From a virus, in the IMG/VR virus record IMGVR_UViG_3300043409_001923, positions 1-43,846 of that record: DNA of 43,846 bases. One strand, written 5' to 3'. Within the stretch, counting starts at the first letter, position 1, and the number at the start of each line of letters is the position of its first letter. The position numbers were made by a program, and so were the translations under genes. Below the pieces are notes generated by a model. That model had not been told where the DNA came from, did not search any database, and was given only the letters and a program-made list of their open reading frames with translations. Below, one piece after another: positions 1 through 6,762 of this stretch.

Positions 1-353
1 GCCTCAAGGCGTGGCTGCGCTACATGGACGACACGGTGATCTTCGCGCGCAGCCGCGAGGTGCTGGCGGTCATCCAGCACGGCCTCAAGTGGTTTTCAGA
101 GGTCAACATGGGCCTGGCCTTTTCCAAGTGGAGCATCGGCCAGATCAGCCAGGGGCTCGACTGGCTGGGCTATCGCATCTGGCCCACGCACAAGCTGCTG
201 CGCCGTCGTTCGGTCATTGCGGCAAAACGCAAGATCGCCCGTTATCGGCGCATCGAGGACGGCCTCGCGCTTTCCCGTTTCATTGCTTCATGGCGCGGCC
301 ACGCGCAATGGGCGAACTCTCACAACCTTCTCAATCGACTAGGAGTCGCATGA
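1..353 (+). CDS. brt: DGR reverse transcriptase, C-terminal part (5' end outside window)
   Basis: The reading frame is open from the window edge (first full codon at 3). It carries the catalytic motif RYMDD at about 21-35, the two aspartates that bind metal in reverse transcriptases, then LGYRIWPTHKLLRR, typical of the C-terminal part of DGR enzymes. In DGRs this enzyme copies the template-repeat RNA with adenine-specific errors, and the cDNA replaces the variable repeat of a target gene. Roughly 117 codons remain; the family is about 300-400 residues, so the N-terminal two thirds lie outside. The TGA at 351-353 overlaps the next start (ATGA). The matching target and the start of avd are at the far right edge, so the cassette order is mtd, avd, TR, brt, as in phage BPP-1. 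Confidence 0.93.
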   Translation, partial: LKAWLRYMDDTVIFARSREVLAVIQHGLKWFSEVNMGLAFSKWSIGQISQGLDWLGYRIWPTHKLLRRRSVIAAKRKIARYRRIEDGLALSRFIASWRGHAQWANSHNLLNRLGVA

Positions 354-784
354 TGTCCCAATACGCTTATAGCCCTGACACGGGCGAACTGATCCGCTCT
401 GAAATCCGCGCCGACTGGATGGGCGCGACCGACGTAGCGCCGCCCGATTTTGACCCGGCCACGGCCGGCTGCTTCTGGCGCGGCGACCAGTGGGAAATCG
501 TCAACGCGGACCTTGGCCCCAAGCTGGAAGACTTCCAGCGGGCGCACGACGCGCACCTGAATGCGGCCGCCCGGACGCGGCGCTATGACTCGATCCATAC
601 CGCTGCACTGCGCGCCGCCTATCCCGGCCCCTGGCAAGCCGAAGGGCTGGCCTTCGCGCAGTGGATGGACGCCTGCAACGCGGCCGGTTATCAATTGCTG
701 GCCGGGGTTGAAGCCGGCACCACGCCCGCCCCGGCGACTGTCGAGGATTACCTCGCCACGCTGCCGGAACTGGTGCTGCCGTAA
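350..784 (+). CDS. Hypothetical phage protein, possible tail-fibre assembly type
   Basis: 144 residues starting at ATGATG with AGGAG at 341-345; the start overlaps the reverse transcriptase stop. The N-terminal part reads like tail-fibre-associated proteins (YSPDTGEL, then DPATAGCFWRGDQWEIV). The C-terminal part has the pattern AFAQWMDACN, a short linker, G, then ATVEDYLATLPELVLP, which recurs in small phage proteins encoded beside tail fibres. No catalytic motif or membrane segment is visible. Its place between the receptor-tropism cassette and the lysis genes fits a virion-assembly or fibre-chaperone role, but that is inference from position and resemblance. Confidence 0.6.
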   Translation: MMSQYAYSPDTGELIRSEIRADWMGATDVAPPDFDPATAGCFWRGDQWEIVNADLGPKLEDFQRAHDAHLNAAARTRRYDSIHTAALRAAYPGPWQAEGLAFAQWMDACNAAGYQLLAGVEAGTTPAPATVEDYLATLPELVLP

Positions 785-1329
785 TGCGCTGGTTTGCCTT
801 CCTGCCGCTGGCGCTGGCCTTCGACCTGCTCGCCCGGGTGGTCGCGCCTGTCCTTCCGTTGTTCGCCGTCAAGCGCGAGGGCTGGTGCGATAACGGCTCG
901 CGCTGGCTGTCCGAACCCCGGCTGCCCGCGTGGCTGGCCTGGTTCGACACGCCGGATAACAGCCTGTGGGGTGACAGCGGCTGGCGGACGATCCATTGTC
1001 CTAATCATTTTGATGCCTATCTCGGCATGGTCCTGTGGCTGTGGCGCAACTCAGCCTGCGGCTTTGCGCGCAGCGTCATGGCGCGCACGGTGCAATTGGC
1101 CGACGTGACCTATACCGGCAACCCGCGCACCAGCCACGCCGGTCCCTACGGACTGTTCCGGGCACGCGCCAAGGGTGCTTGGCAGTTCAAGTGGGCGGCC
1201 CCGGTGCCGGGGACGGGCTGGGTGGTACAGCTCAACCTCGGGTGGCAGATCAACTCGATGGTCGAGAGCGGCCAGCCGGTGGATCTATGCCATTACAAGA
1301 TGTCGCCGAAGATCAAGCGGAGGACGTGA
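784..1329 (+). CDS. Conserved phage hypothetical protein at head of lysis cassette
   Basis: 181 residues. The N-terminus (about 3-30) is hydrophobic and could be a membrane anchor. The rest is rich in Trp and aromatic residues with the pattern WFDTPDNSLWGDSGWR, then WLWRNSACGFARSV. This resembles a widespread uncharacterised family encoded beside phage holins (recalled as DUF7338; not checked). The start ATG overlaps the stop of the previous gene (TAATG), and its own TGA overlaps the holin ATG, so these genes are translated as a coupled string. Function unknown. Confidence 0.65.
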   Translation: MRWFAFLPLALAFDLLARVVAPVLPLFAVKREGWCDNGSRWLSEPRLPAWLAWFDTPDNSLWGDSGWRTIHCPNHFDAYLGMVLWLWRNSACGFARSVMARTVQLADVTYTGNPRTSHAGPYGLFRARAKGAWQFKWAAPVPGTGWVVQLNLGWQINSMVESGQPVDLCHYKMSPKIKRRT

Positions 1330-1538
1330 TGCTGATTCCCAACTGGCGCAAGGTGGCAAAGAAGGCGTGGAGCGTGCGGCTGCTGGCGGCGGCCTCAGTG
1401 CTGACCGGCTGTGAGGCCGTGCTGCCTTTTGCCGGCGAGCTGCTGCCGCGCGGCACGACTGCGGTGATTACCTTCGTCATCGTGACCAGCGCGCTGCTGC
1501 TGCGCTTTGTCGCGCAGAAGGAGCTGCATGATGAGTGA
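1329..1538 (+). CDS. Holin-like small membrane protein
   Basis: 69 residues with a short basic N-terminus and two hydrophobic stretches, about 17-37 (RLLAAASVLTGCEAVLPFAG) and about 43-62 (TTAVITFVIVTSALLLRF), ending in a charged tail. This is the usual shape of a two-segment holin, and the endolysin follows immediately, overlapping its end. A holin sets lysis timing by opening or depolarising the inner membrane; with a SAR endolysin, depolarisation is enough. The start ATG shares one base with the preceding stop (TGATG). The longer upstream in-frame extension is a shadow of the preceding gene. Confidence 0.75.
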   Translation: MLIPNWRKVAKKAWSVRLLAAASVLTGCEAVLPFAGELLPRGTTAVITFVIVTSALLLRFVAQKELHDE

Positions 1539-1989
1539 CAACCGCAGCCGCATCGTCAATGGCGCGACCTGGCTGGCCGCTGCGACGGCGCTGGTCGCTG
1601 CTGCCGAAGGCTTGGCGACCTACACCTACCCGGATGTCGGCGGGGTGCCGACCTACTGCTATGGCGAGACTCAGGGTGCTGAGTGGGGCAAGACCTACAC
1701 CAAGGAACAATGCGATGAGCAGCTATCCAAGCGCCTGGTGGAGTTCAATCGCGGCGTGGATTCTTGCGTCAGCGTGGATCTGCCTGATACGCGCCGTGCT
1801 GCATTGGTATCTCTGGCGTACAACATCGGCGTCCCGGCGTTCTGCCGATCAACCGCCGTGCGAAAACTGAACTCGGGCGACGTGCAGGGGGGCTGCGACG
1901 CCATCCTCATGTGGAACAAGGTCAACGGCATCGTCTGGCGCGGGCTGGTCAATCGCCGCGAGAAGGAGCGGGCGCTATGCCTTTCCTGA
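1531..1989 (+). CDS. SAR endolysin (T4/P21-type lysozyme, GH24)
   Basis: 152 residues from the ATG at 1531, which has the better spacing from AAGGAG at 1518-1523 (an adjacent ATG at 1528 is possible). The catalytic pattern is complete: E26, eight residues, D35, five residues, T41, the E-D-T triad of phage lysozymes that cleave the MurNAc-GlcNAc bond of peptidoglycan. Residues about 9-25 form a weakly hydrophobic Ala/Gly-rich segment directly before E26, typical of a signal-anchor-release enzyme that is exported by Sec, tethered inactive, and released when the membrane depolarises. Cysteines at several positions could support the disulphide switching known in this group. Confidence 0.9.
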   Translation: MSDNRSRIVNGATWLAAATALVAAAEGLATYTYPDVGGVPTYCYGETQGAEWGKTYTKEQCDEQLSKRLVEFNRGVDSCVSVDLPDTRRAALVSLAYNIGVPAFCRSTAVRKLNSGDVQGGCDAILMWNKVNGIVWRGLVNRREKERALCLS

Positions 1990-2471
1990 GCCCCGTCGCC
2001 CTTTGGGCTCTCGTCTTCCTGGCCTTCACCAACCTGGCCACCCTGACCCTGTGGCGTGTCGAGGTGGCGCACCACGCGCTGACCAAAACCGAGCACGCCG
2101 AGCAGGCAGTCAAGGCGGCCCAGGCGGCGACCGCACGCCTGCAGATGGCGGCCGAACTCAATAACCAAATCGTGGCCGAAGTCACGAAGCAGGAGCAAGA
2201 AATTCAACGGCTCAACAAGGAGAAAAACGATGCCCTTCGCAAACTCACTGTCGGCCGGCCTTGCCTGTCTGGCGCTGCTGTCCGGGTGCTCAACAGCCCC
2301 GGCCAGCCTGCTGGCCCCGTGCCCGACGCCGGACCCGAGCCTCTACCAGCCGATGCCGCCTTTGCCACCGATACCGATGTCGGGCAATGGATCGCCGACG
2401 CTCAAGAGTCCTACGACACCTGCCGTGGCCGGCTTGCAGGGATCGCTTCATTCTACGAAAGGCAGCCATGA
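1977..2471 (+). CDS. Inner-membrane spanin (Rz-like)
   Basis: 164 residues with an N-terminal membrane segment (about 5-27), then a long charged helix, probably coiled coil (about 35-95: HAEQAVKAAQAATARLQ onward to QRLNKEKNDALRKL), then a Pro/Ala-rich stretch and a short C-terminal domain. This is the i-spanin architecture: the periplasmic helix binds the outer-membrane partner and fuses inner and outer membranes in the last step of lysis. The start overlaps the endolysin end and has AAGGAG upstream. The o-spanin gene is nested in its 3' half in the +1 frame. Confidence 0.85.
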   Translation: MPFLSPVALWALVFLAFTNLATLTLWRVEVAHHALTKTEHAEQAVKAAQAATARLQMAAELNNQIVAEVTKQEQEIQRLNKEKNDALRKLTVGRPCLSGAAVRVLNSPGQPAGPVPDAGPEPLPADAAFATDTDVGQWIADAQESYDTCRGRLAGIASFYERQP

Positions 2472-2475
2472 GTAG
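2230..2475 (+). CDS. Outer-membrane spanin lipoprotein (Rz1-like), nested in Rz
   Basis: 81 residues in the +1 frame of the i-spanin gene. It has a signal peptide ending in a lipobox (LALLSGC, Cys20), then a short proline-rich mature part (QPMPPLPPIPM), the hallmark of Rz1-type o-spanins. The lipidated Cys anchors it in the outer membrane, where it pairs with the Rz coiled coil. AAGGAGAAAAACG lies before the ATG, giving its own ribosome site inside the Rz gene. Nested Rz/Rz1 genes are a known arrangement (lambda). Confidence is high because lipobox, composition and location agree. Confidence 0.88.
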   Translation: MPFANSLSAGLACLALLSGCSTAPASLLAPCPTPDPSLYQPMPPLPPIPMSGNGSPTLKSPTTPAVAGLQGSLHSTKGSHE

Positions 2476-2785
2476 CCCGCACGGATCTGACCCTGTGACC
2501 CGCGATGACCTCGACGAGGCCTTTGCCATTCATTCAGCGGAAGAGCGCGCCTGGTTCAAGACTGAAATCTCGCGCGTGCTGCATGCCTTCCCGGACGGCA
2601 TCGAGGGCCACCGCACGGCGCACGAAGCAATGATTAAGGCGGCTGCAGCGGAAGAGGAATTCTGGCGCGGCCTGAAGTCAGACATTGCCCATAAGAGCAT
2701 CTGGGGAATCCTGCAGGTGCTGCTGTTCCTGACCGTGGCCGGGCTTGCCGCCAAGTTCGGCTTTGCTTTACCGCTTGGCAAATGA
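2468..2785 (+). CDS. Small protein with C-terminal membrane segment (lysis region)
   Basis: 105 residues from ATG 2468, which overlaps the end of both spanin genes. The N-terminal 75 residues are charged and helical (DLDEAFAIHSAEERAWFKTE). The C-terminus has one hydrophobic segment (about 81-101, WGILQVLLFLTVAGLAAKFGF). A soluble domain with a single tail anchor in a lysis cassette could be an antiholin, a second holin or a superinfection protein; nothing decides between these. The stop overlaps the next ATG (ATGA), so translation is probably coupled. Confidence 0.6.
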   Translation: MSSPHGSDPVTRDDLDEAFAIHSAEERAWFKTEISRVLHAFPDGIEGHRTAHEAMIKAAAAEEEFWRGLKSDIAHKSIWGILQVLLFLTVAGLAAKFGFALPLGK

Positions 2786-2919
2786 CCGTGCTTGAGATCA
2801 CGTTGCTAGGCTTGGTGGGTGTGCTGGCGGCAATCGGCCTGACGGTCACCGTCGATTGGATCGGCGCGGCACTTGATGAACTCGAAAAGGAAAAAAGCGA
2901 TGACCGGAACCGTCGTTAA
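2782..2919 (+). CDS. 45-residue single-span membrane protein
   Basis: Starts at ATG 2782 inside the stop of the previous gene (ATGA) and ends with TAA 2917-2919. The peptide begins MTVLEITLLGLVGVLAAIGL, one clear membrane span, and ends in a highly charged tail (ELEKEKSDDRNRR). The coupling, the clean span and the positive C-terminus support a real gene. Small single-span proteins of this kind in lysis cassettes may be pinholins or regulators; the function is not known. Confidence 0.5.
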   Translation: MTVLEITLLGLVGVLAAIGLTVTVDWIGAALDELEKEKSDDRNRR

Positions 2920-3040
2920 TTTTGAGCGCTGGAAAGCGGCGCACCCGCCCGCCCTGGTCGTCTGGCAGCACGCGCTCGCCGCAGCGGTCGAGTGGCATCG
3001 CCTATGGCTGCTGGTGGTCTATGGGTCACTGCGGAAATAA
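2900..3040 (+). CDS. 46-residue hypothetical protein, end of lysis operon
   Basis: ATG 2900 lies inside the previous small gene, with AAGGAAAAAAG just before it. The peptide begins MTGTVVNFERWKAAHP and ends WLLVVYGSLRK before TAA 3038-3040. A short hydrophobic Trp-rich helix is present at the C-terminus, too short to call a membrane span with confidence. It overlaps its neighbour like the rest of this string, and the operon terminator follows about 90 bp later. Tentative. Confidence 0.4.
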   Translation: MTGTVVNFERWKAAHPPALVVWQHALAAAVEWHRLWLLVVYGSLRK

Positions 3041-3126
3041 CCTGCGGCATTTGGGCATGATCGCTACCAGCGGGAGCTGGCGGCGGCACCTGTGGGCGGC
3101 GCAAAGCGCGGCGCAAGCGACCCCTG

Positions 3127-3162
3127 AAACGATAAAACCACCCGAAGGTGGTTTATCGTTTT
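3127..3162 (+). terminator. Rho-independent terminator of the lysis operon
   Basis: A strong hairpin, AAACGATAAA(A)CCACC, loop CGAA, GGTGGTTTATCGTTT, with one bulged A, ending in a T run. It stands after the last plus-strand lysis ORF and before the convergent integrase gene, and its stem is A/T-rich on the outside, so it may work in both directions. Confidence 0.8.
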
Positions 3163-3190
3163 GCGGAGCAACTAGCATTTTGCGGAGCAA
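3159..3190. repeat. Direct repeats TTTTGCGGAGCAA, candidate integrase arm sites
   Basis: The 13-mer TTTTGCGGAGCAA occurs exactly at 3159-3171 and 3178-3190 (19-bp period). A 10-bp version, TTTGCGGAGC, recurs at 3367-3376 inside the 3' end of the integrase gene, on the other side of the attP core. Repeats flanking a core are what the N-terminal arm-binding domain of tyrosine integrases recognises. The assignment is inference from placement and repetition. Confidence 0.5.
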
Positions 3191-3218
3191 ATGTTAGTAT
3201 CCACTTTCGCTGTATTGC

Positions 3219-3271
3219 TGGTGCCCAGGAAGGGACTCGAACCCCCACGGAGTTACCCGCTAGTACCTGAA
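3219..3271 (-). other. attP: attP core identical to the 3' half of a tRNA, probably tRNA-Leu(CAG)
   Basis: Read on the minus strand, this stretch gives an anticodon loop TTCAGGT (anticodon CAG), a 3' anticodon strand ACTAG, a long variable arm CGG-GTAACT-CCG, a T arm with loop TTCGAGT, and an acceptor end CCTGGGC-A-CCA. Upstream of the loop the bases no longer pair as an anticodon stem, so only the tRNA 3' half is present. A long variable arm plus CAG anticodon means tRNA-Leu. Integrases commonly use such tRNA halves so that the host gene is restored on integration. It lies next to the integrase gene, with phage genes on both sides. Confidence 0.85.
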
Positions 3272-3357
3272 TCCATCGGGAAACCTAGCAACCATGCGGG
3301 TTTTCGCTGATTTCCGCTTCGCAATTCCTTGAAAAAGACCGCCCTATTTGCAAGGCT

Positions 3358-4389
3358 TCACGGCTGTTTGCGGAGCGGTATTCGGTGGATTTTCTTGCCG
3401 CGTGCGGCGGTGTAGTGTTCGGTCATTGCCTGGCTGGCATGGCCGAGTAAATCCTGCGCAGCGTCGAGGCCGGCCTGGTCACGCAAGTCAGTGCCCGACT
3501 TGCGGCGCAAGTCACGAAACTGGAAATCCTTGCCGGCGATGCCAGCGTCCGTGCGGGCCTTCTCGAACCGGGCGCGCAGCTTGTGCTTGGTCATTCGCCC
3601 GCCAGCTTCATCGACCAGCAGGTAGATCGAGGTGACGGCGTGCTCGGCTTTGCGCCGCTCGATGCGTTCGAGCAATTCAGCCAGGGGGCCAATGAGGGCA
3701 ATGCGCTGCGGGGTGCCGGTCTTGCCCTGCCGGTATTCGAGATAGCCGTCTTTGGCATTGACCTTGCGCATGGTGATAACGTCGGCGGGGCGCTGGCCGA
3801 TGTAGTAGGCAAGGTCCATCGCGTCCTTCAGATCGATTGCCGCTTTGGAATACACCGCGTCGAGCATGTCATCGCTGATATAGATCGCCTTGCGGCCGGG
3901 TAACTTCTTCAGTGTTACCGCTTCTTTCGGGTCGTTCTTCGTCAGCCCGAGGCCCCGGGCGAAGCGGAAGATCATGCCAAGGATAGCCACCTCGCGCTGG
4001 GCGCGGTGCTTCGATTCCACGCCGCGCTTCATCAGGTATTTGTTCAAGTGCGCCGGGGTGATCTGGTCGAGCGGCGCATCGCCAAAGGCAACCACCAGCT
4101 TGTCGATGGCGAACTTGTAATCCTTCTGCGTGTCGGTGCCCCGTTCATTGTAGGCAGGACTGGCCAGATATTGAGCAATTGCGTAGCCAACGGTCGGCAG
4201 CACCGGGTTGGGCGACATGTTCAGCTCTGCCCACTTCTGCACGGCGAGCACGTAGTCGGACCCGAGCGGTATATCCTTGCGCGGCTTGCCCCCGTCGTCG
4301 TAGTAATAGTAGGTTGGTCCGCCTGGACGGCGCTGCTTCGCACGCATCCGGGGTGGGAGGTTGGAATTTACCGAAGGTTTGCGGCCCAT
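3358..4389 (-). CDS. int: Tyrosine-recombinase integrase
   Basis: 343 residues from ATG 4389 (MGRKPSVNSNLPPRMR, a usual opening for this group; a GTG four codons upstream is also possible). Domains in order: N-terminal arm-binding region with a Tyr-rich strand (about 10-45), SAM-like core-binding domain (about 65-150), catalytic domain (about 165-340). Visible catalytic residues are R200 (GQRPADV), K223 (QGKTG), R292/R295 (FRDLRR), H317 (LLGH) and nucleophile Y326 (TEHYT). The usual first His of the HxxR box is Arg here, a variant seen in some phage integrases. It recombines attP with attB for lysogeny. It is the last gene of the leftward operon and overlaps DUF4224 by 22 bp. Confidence 0.93.
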   Translation of the reverse strand: MGRKPSVNSNLPPRMRAKQRRPGGPTYYYYDDGGKPRKDIPLGSDYVLAVQKWAELNMSPNPVLPTVGYAIAQYLASPAYNERGTDTQKDYKFAIDKLVVAFGDAPLDQITPAHLNKYLMKRGVESKHRAQREVAILGMIFRFARGLGLTKNDPKEAVTLKKLPGRKAIYISDDMLDAVYSKAAIDLKDAMDLAYYIGQRPADVITMRKVNAKDGYLEYRQGKTGTPQRIALIGPLAELLERIERRKAEHAVTSIYLLVDEAGGRMTKHKLRARFEKARTDAGIAGKDFQFRDLRRKSGTDLRDQAGLDAAQDLLGHASQAMTEHYTAARGKKIHRIPLRKQP

Positions 4390-4574
4390 TTTGGTTCCCA
4401 CGTTTTCGGTTGCGTCGGTTGTTTGCCGCCTTCGATGGCTGACCGGGCGACGGCCGGGCGGCCAGCGGCGTTGACTCTGAATGGTATGCCCTGGCGGCGC
4501 AGCTCTGCAACCTGCTTGCTGTGCCAGCGGTATCCGGTCAGGATGTAGAGTTCTTCGTCATCCAAAAACATCAT
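4368..4574 (-). CDS. DUF4224 family protein, integrase partner
   Basis: 68 residues. The core LYILTGYRWHSKQVAELRRQGIPFRVNAAGRPAV matches the DUF4224 pattern (LTG, KQ..WL...GI.F.....G.P.V), a small putative DNA-binding family almost always encoded next to phage integrases and suspected to act as an excisionase or accessory factor. The start ATG overlaps the preceding stop (ATGA). The ORF ends inside the integrase gene, so the two are probably translated together. Confidence 0.75.
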   Translation of the reverse strand: MMFLDDEELYILTGYRWHSKQVAELRRQGIPFRVNAAGRPAVARSAIEGGKQPTQPKTWEPKWAANLR

Positions 4575-4813
4575 ACGCCTCGTTGCGTGTCCTCGAAATC
4601 GATCAGCAAGTCGAGAAAGTGGCGGGCTTTCTTCAAGTCCTCGACCCCGTTCTTCTTGCGCCAGCGGCTGACGTACTTGATGACGCAGCCCTCGAAATAG
4701 CCGATGCCGTTTTTGTGGATGTACTCGACCGGCTGGATGGGCATGTCCTTGTAGTGGTTGCCGCCCACCTGCGTGGTCAGCGCGGCCGCGTATTCTGGTC
4801 GTTTCTCGCTCAT
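4571..4813 (-). CDS. DUF3310 family protein
   Basis: 80 residues. The pattern GGNHYKDMPIQPVEYIH, then EGCVIKYVSRWRKKNG, then DLKKARHFLDLLIDFE matches DUF3310, a small helical family found in many phage early regions. Some members are annotated as nucleotide kinase-like, but the biochemical role is not established and no P-loop is visible here. Start and stop both overlap neighbours by four bases (ATGA), placing it firmly in the operon. Confidence 0.85.
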   Translation of the reverse strand: MSEKRPEYAAALTTQVGGNHYKDMPIQPVEYIHKNGIGYFEGCVIKYVSRWRKKNGVEDLKKARHFLDLLIDFEDTQRGV

Positions 4814-6204
4814 CGTTGTTTCCTCTTCATGGCTTCAAGTAGTAGGTCTTGCACCTCGCGCTTCGACTCGCGGCGGGCCATCACCAGCTCGTCCACGGTG
4901 TCGGCGGCGACAATGTGGTAGATGAACACCGGGCGGTCGTGCCCGGCCTGCGCCTGGCGCGTGGGGCCAATGCGCTCGATGATTTGCTGGAACTCTTCGA
5001 GGTTCCAGTTGTGGCCGAAGAAGGCCAGGATGTTGCCGCCGTCCTGCAAGTTCAGGCCGTGGCCGGCACTGGCCGGATGGGCGAACAACACCGGGATTTT
5101 TCCCGCGTTCCAGTCGCGGATGGTTTGCGGGTTCTTGTCGAGCGCGCGCCCCTTGGGGAAGGTGCGCTGCAGGCGGGCGAGGTCACTCTTGAAGTGATAG
5201 GCGACCAGTACCGGCATGCCGGCCGCTTCCTCGATCACGTCTTCAAGGGCTTGCAGCTTGGCGTCATGGACTTCGGCAAAGGCGCTGCACTGCTCGTCGG
5301 TATAGAGAGCACCGTTCGCCAGTTGCAGGCACTTCATGGTCTTGCTGGCGGCGTTGAACGCTTCTACTTCGGTGCCGCAATCGAGCGCGAGGAACATTTC
5401 GCGTTCCATGTCGCGGTACAGGCGGCGGGCTTTGGCCGGCAGTTCCACGCGGATGACGTTGACGATGGGCTCGGCAATGTCGAAGTAATCGCGGGCGTTG
5501 AGGGCAAGGCACAGATCCCGCAAGCGGTCTTCAATCTGTTCCTGGGCGAAGGGCAACGGGTCAAGGCGTACCGCGTGGCGGTCGTTGCCCACTTGAATGG
5601 ACTGGAACCACCGCGACTTGAACGCCTCGAAGCTGCGGCCAAGGCGCACGCCCTGGTCGAGGAACCACGCTTGCCCCCACAAATCCGCCAGGCCGTTGGG
5701 GCTGGGCGTGCCGGTCAGTTCGATGAAGCGGTCGACCTTGCAATGGGCCACGCGGGCGAGTTCGTGCGCGCGCTTGCCGCCCTGTTTGAGGCGGAAGGAC
5801 TTGAGCTTGGTGGATTCGTCGGCCACGACCTTGCGGAATGGCCACTTGTTGCCGAAGTGCTCGACCAACCACGGCAGGTTCTCGTAGTTGGTGGTGTAGA
5901 TCGTCGCCGGGCGCTTGAGCGCGGCGCGGCGCTCTTCGGGCGTGCCGACAACGGCCGACACTTCCACGTTGCGCAAGTGCGCCCACTTCCGCGCCTCGTC
6001 GGGCCAGGTGCTCGTCGCCACGCGCAGCGGGGCGAGCACCAGCGCGGGGCCGGGTTCGGTCAGTTCGAGGATGTCGAGCGCGGTCAGCGTGCCGACACTC
6101 TTGCCCATGCCCATGCCGGCCCATATCGCGCAGCGTGGCAGGTCGAGCGCCTGCTCGATGATGGCGTGCTGATACTCGCGGGGGGTGAATGCCTGGCGGG
6201 TCAC
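4810..6204 (-). CDS. SNF2-like superfamily 2 helicase/ATPase
   Basis: 464 residues from a GTG at 6204 that overlaps the previous stop (GTGA) with AAAGGTGGC upstream; this gives MTRQAFTPREYQ, the normal opening of phage SNF2-like proteins. Visible motifs: Q-motif-like PREYQ; Walker A GMGMGKS (30-36); Walker B DEST rather than DEAH; motif III ELTGTPSPNG; C-terminal RecA domain with HGLNLQDGG and motif VI QIIERIGPTRQ. Such enzymes use ATP to move along or remodel duplex DNA and sit in phage replication or recombination operons. The single-domain size matches phage relatives, shorter than chromatin SNF2 proteins. Substrate unknown. Confidence 0.88.
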   Translation of the reverse strand: MTRQAFTPREYQHAIIEQALDLPRCAIWAGMGMGKSVGTLTALDILELTEPGPALVLAPLRVATSTWPDEARKWAHLRNVEVSAVVGTPEERRAALKRPATIYTTNYENLPWLVEHFGNKWPFRKVVADESTKLKSFRLKQGGKRAHELARVAHCKVDRFIELTGTPSPNGLADLWGQAWFLDQGVRLGRSFEAFKSRWFQSIQVGNDRHAVRLDPLPFAQEQIEDRLRDLCLALNARDYFDIAEPIVNVIRVELPAKARRLYRDMEREMFLALDCGTEVEAFNAASKTMKCLQLANGALYTDEQCSAFAEVHDAKLQALEDVIEEAAGMPVLVAYHFKSDLARLQRTFPKGRALDKNPQTIRDWNAGKIPVLFAHPASAGHGLNLQDGGNILAFFGHNWNLEEFQQIIERIGPTRQAQAGHDRPVFIYHIVAADTVDELVMARRESKREVQDLLLEAMKRKQR

Positions 6205-6410
6205 TTGCCACCTTTCCGAACCGTGGCGTCGTAGTCCTCGCCTCTGCCGCGATGCTGGCAGCCGGTACAGCTTGGGTCGGTCAGGCTCAAGTCGAAGCGG
6301 CAGCGGTCGCTCATGGCATGGTTCAGTTCGCGCGGCAGATTCCAGCAACCATAGCGATGGTCGGCGGCAATCTTGGTGCGCTCATGCACAGGATGATCGA
6401 GGACGGCCAT
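6201..6410 (-). CDS. Hypothetical protein, 69 residues
   Basis: The ORF starts in the stop of the VRR-NUC gene (TAATG) and its stop overlaps the helicase GTG. Coupled starts and stops on both sides support expression. The C-terminal half contains DPSCTGCQHRGRGEDYD, a single C-x2-C pair, plus other Cys and His residues (C22, C37, H53) that could bind a metal; no known family is recognised. Nothing else supports a function. Confidence 0.55.
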   Translation of the reverse strand: MAVLDHPVHERTKIAADHRYGCWNLPRELNHAMSDRCRFDLSLTDPSCTGCQHRGRGEDYDATVRKGGK

Positions 6411-6673
6411 TACCGCAGCACCTCGTCGACGCCTTCAAAGCTATCAACCACCTCGACGCGCTGGCCCATGGCGCGCATGCGTTCGTGCTCGCGCTGCTGG
6501 TGCGGCTTGGCTTTCTCGCCCGGGGCTTTGAGTTCAACCCAGACGGTGCGGTCGGGCAGCATGACCAGGCGGTCGGGTGCGCCGTGACGACCTAGCCACT
6601 TGACCTTGCGCACTTCACCGCCCAGCGCCTTGACGCGCTCGACGAGATAGTCCTCGATGGTGCGCTCACGCAT
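6410..6673 (-). CDS. VRR-NUC domain nuclease
   Basis: 87 residues from ATG 6673 (MRERTIEDYLVERVKALGG, the typical opening); an upstream in-frame ATG at 6724 gives a less likely extension. Motifs: GRHGAPDRLV (D34), VWVELKAPG (E47, K49) and PHQQREHERMR, the PD-(D/E)XK core and conserved Gln region of standalone VRR-NUC proteins. These are small metal-dependent endonucleases, some structure-specific, thought to resolve branched DNA during phage replication or packaging. It overlaps a 31-codon ORF upstream and the 69-residue protein downstream. Confidence 0.85.
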   Translation of the reverse strand: MRERTIEDYLVERVKALGGEVRKVKWLGRHGAPDRLVMLPDRTVWVELKAPGEKAKPHQQREHERMRAMGQRVEVVDSFEGVDEVLR

Positions 6674-6761
6674 GGCAAAACTGCAGCCAGGTGAAGTGAA
6701 GGGCCGCCGAACGGGAATAGCCACGGTCGCGGTACATCTGGTAGAAGCGGAGGTATCTCAT
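6666..6761 (-). CDS. 31-residue micro-ORF between polymerase and VRR-NUC genes
   Basis: ATG 6761 lies 2 nt after the DNA polymerase stop with AAGGA just before it, and the TGA at 6666-6668 falls inside the first codons of the VRR-NUC gene. The peptide begins MRYLRFYQMYRDRGYSRSAA and ends LQFCHA. It fills the only gap in an otherwise tightly coupled operon, and its Arg/Tyr-rich helix resembles tiny ORFs in other phage early regions. It could be a real microprotein or only a coupling leader for VRR-NUC. Confidence 0.45.
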   Translation of the reverse strand: MRYLRFYQMYRDRGYSRSAALHFTWLQFCHA

Positions 6762-6762
6762 G

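Noticed and set aside
3041-3197. Possible further small ORF before the terminator (frames at 2922-3197 or reading on after TAA 3038)
   Set aside because: The candidates run through the terminator hairpin or lack a start codon and ribosome site.
3219-3271. A functional phage-encoded tRNA
   Set aside because: Only the 3' half from the anticodon loop is present; there is no D arm or 5' acceptor strand.
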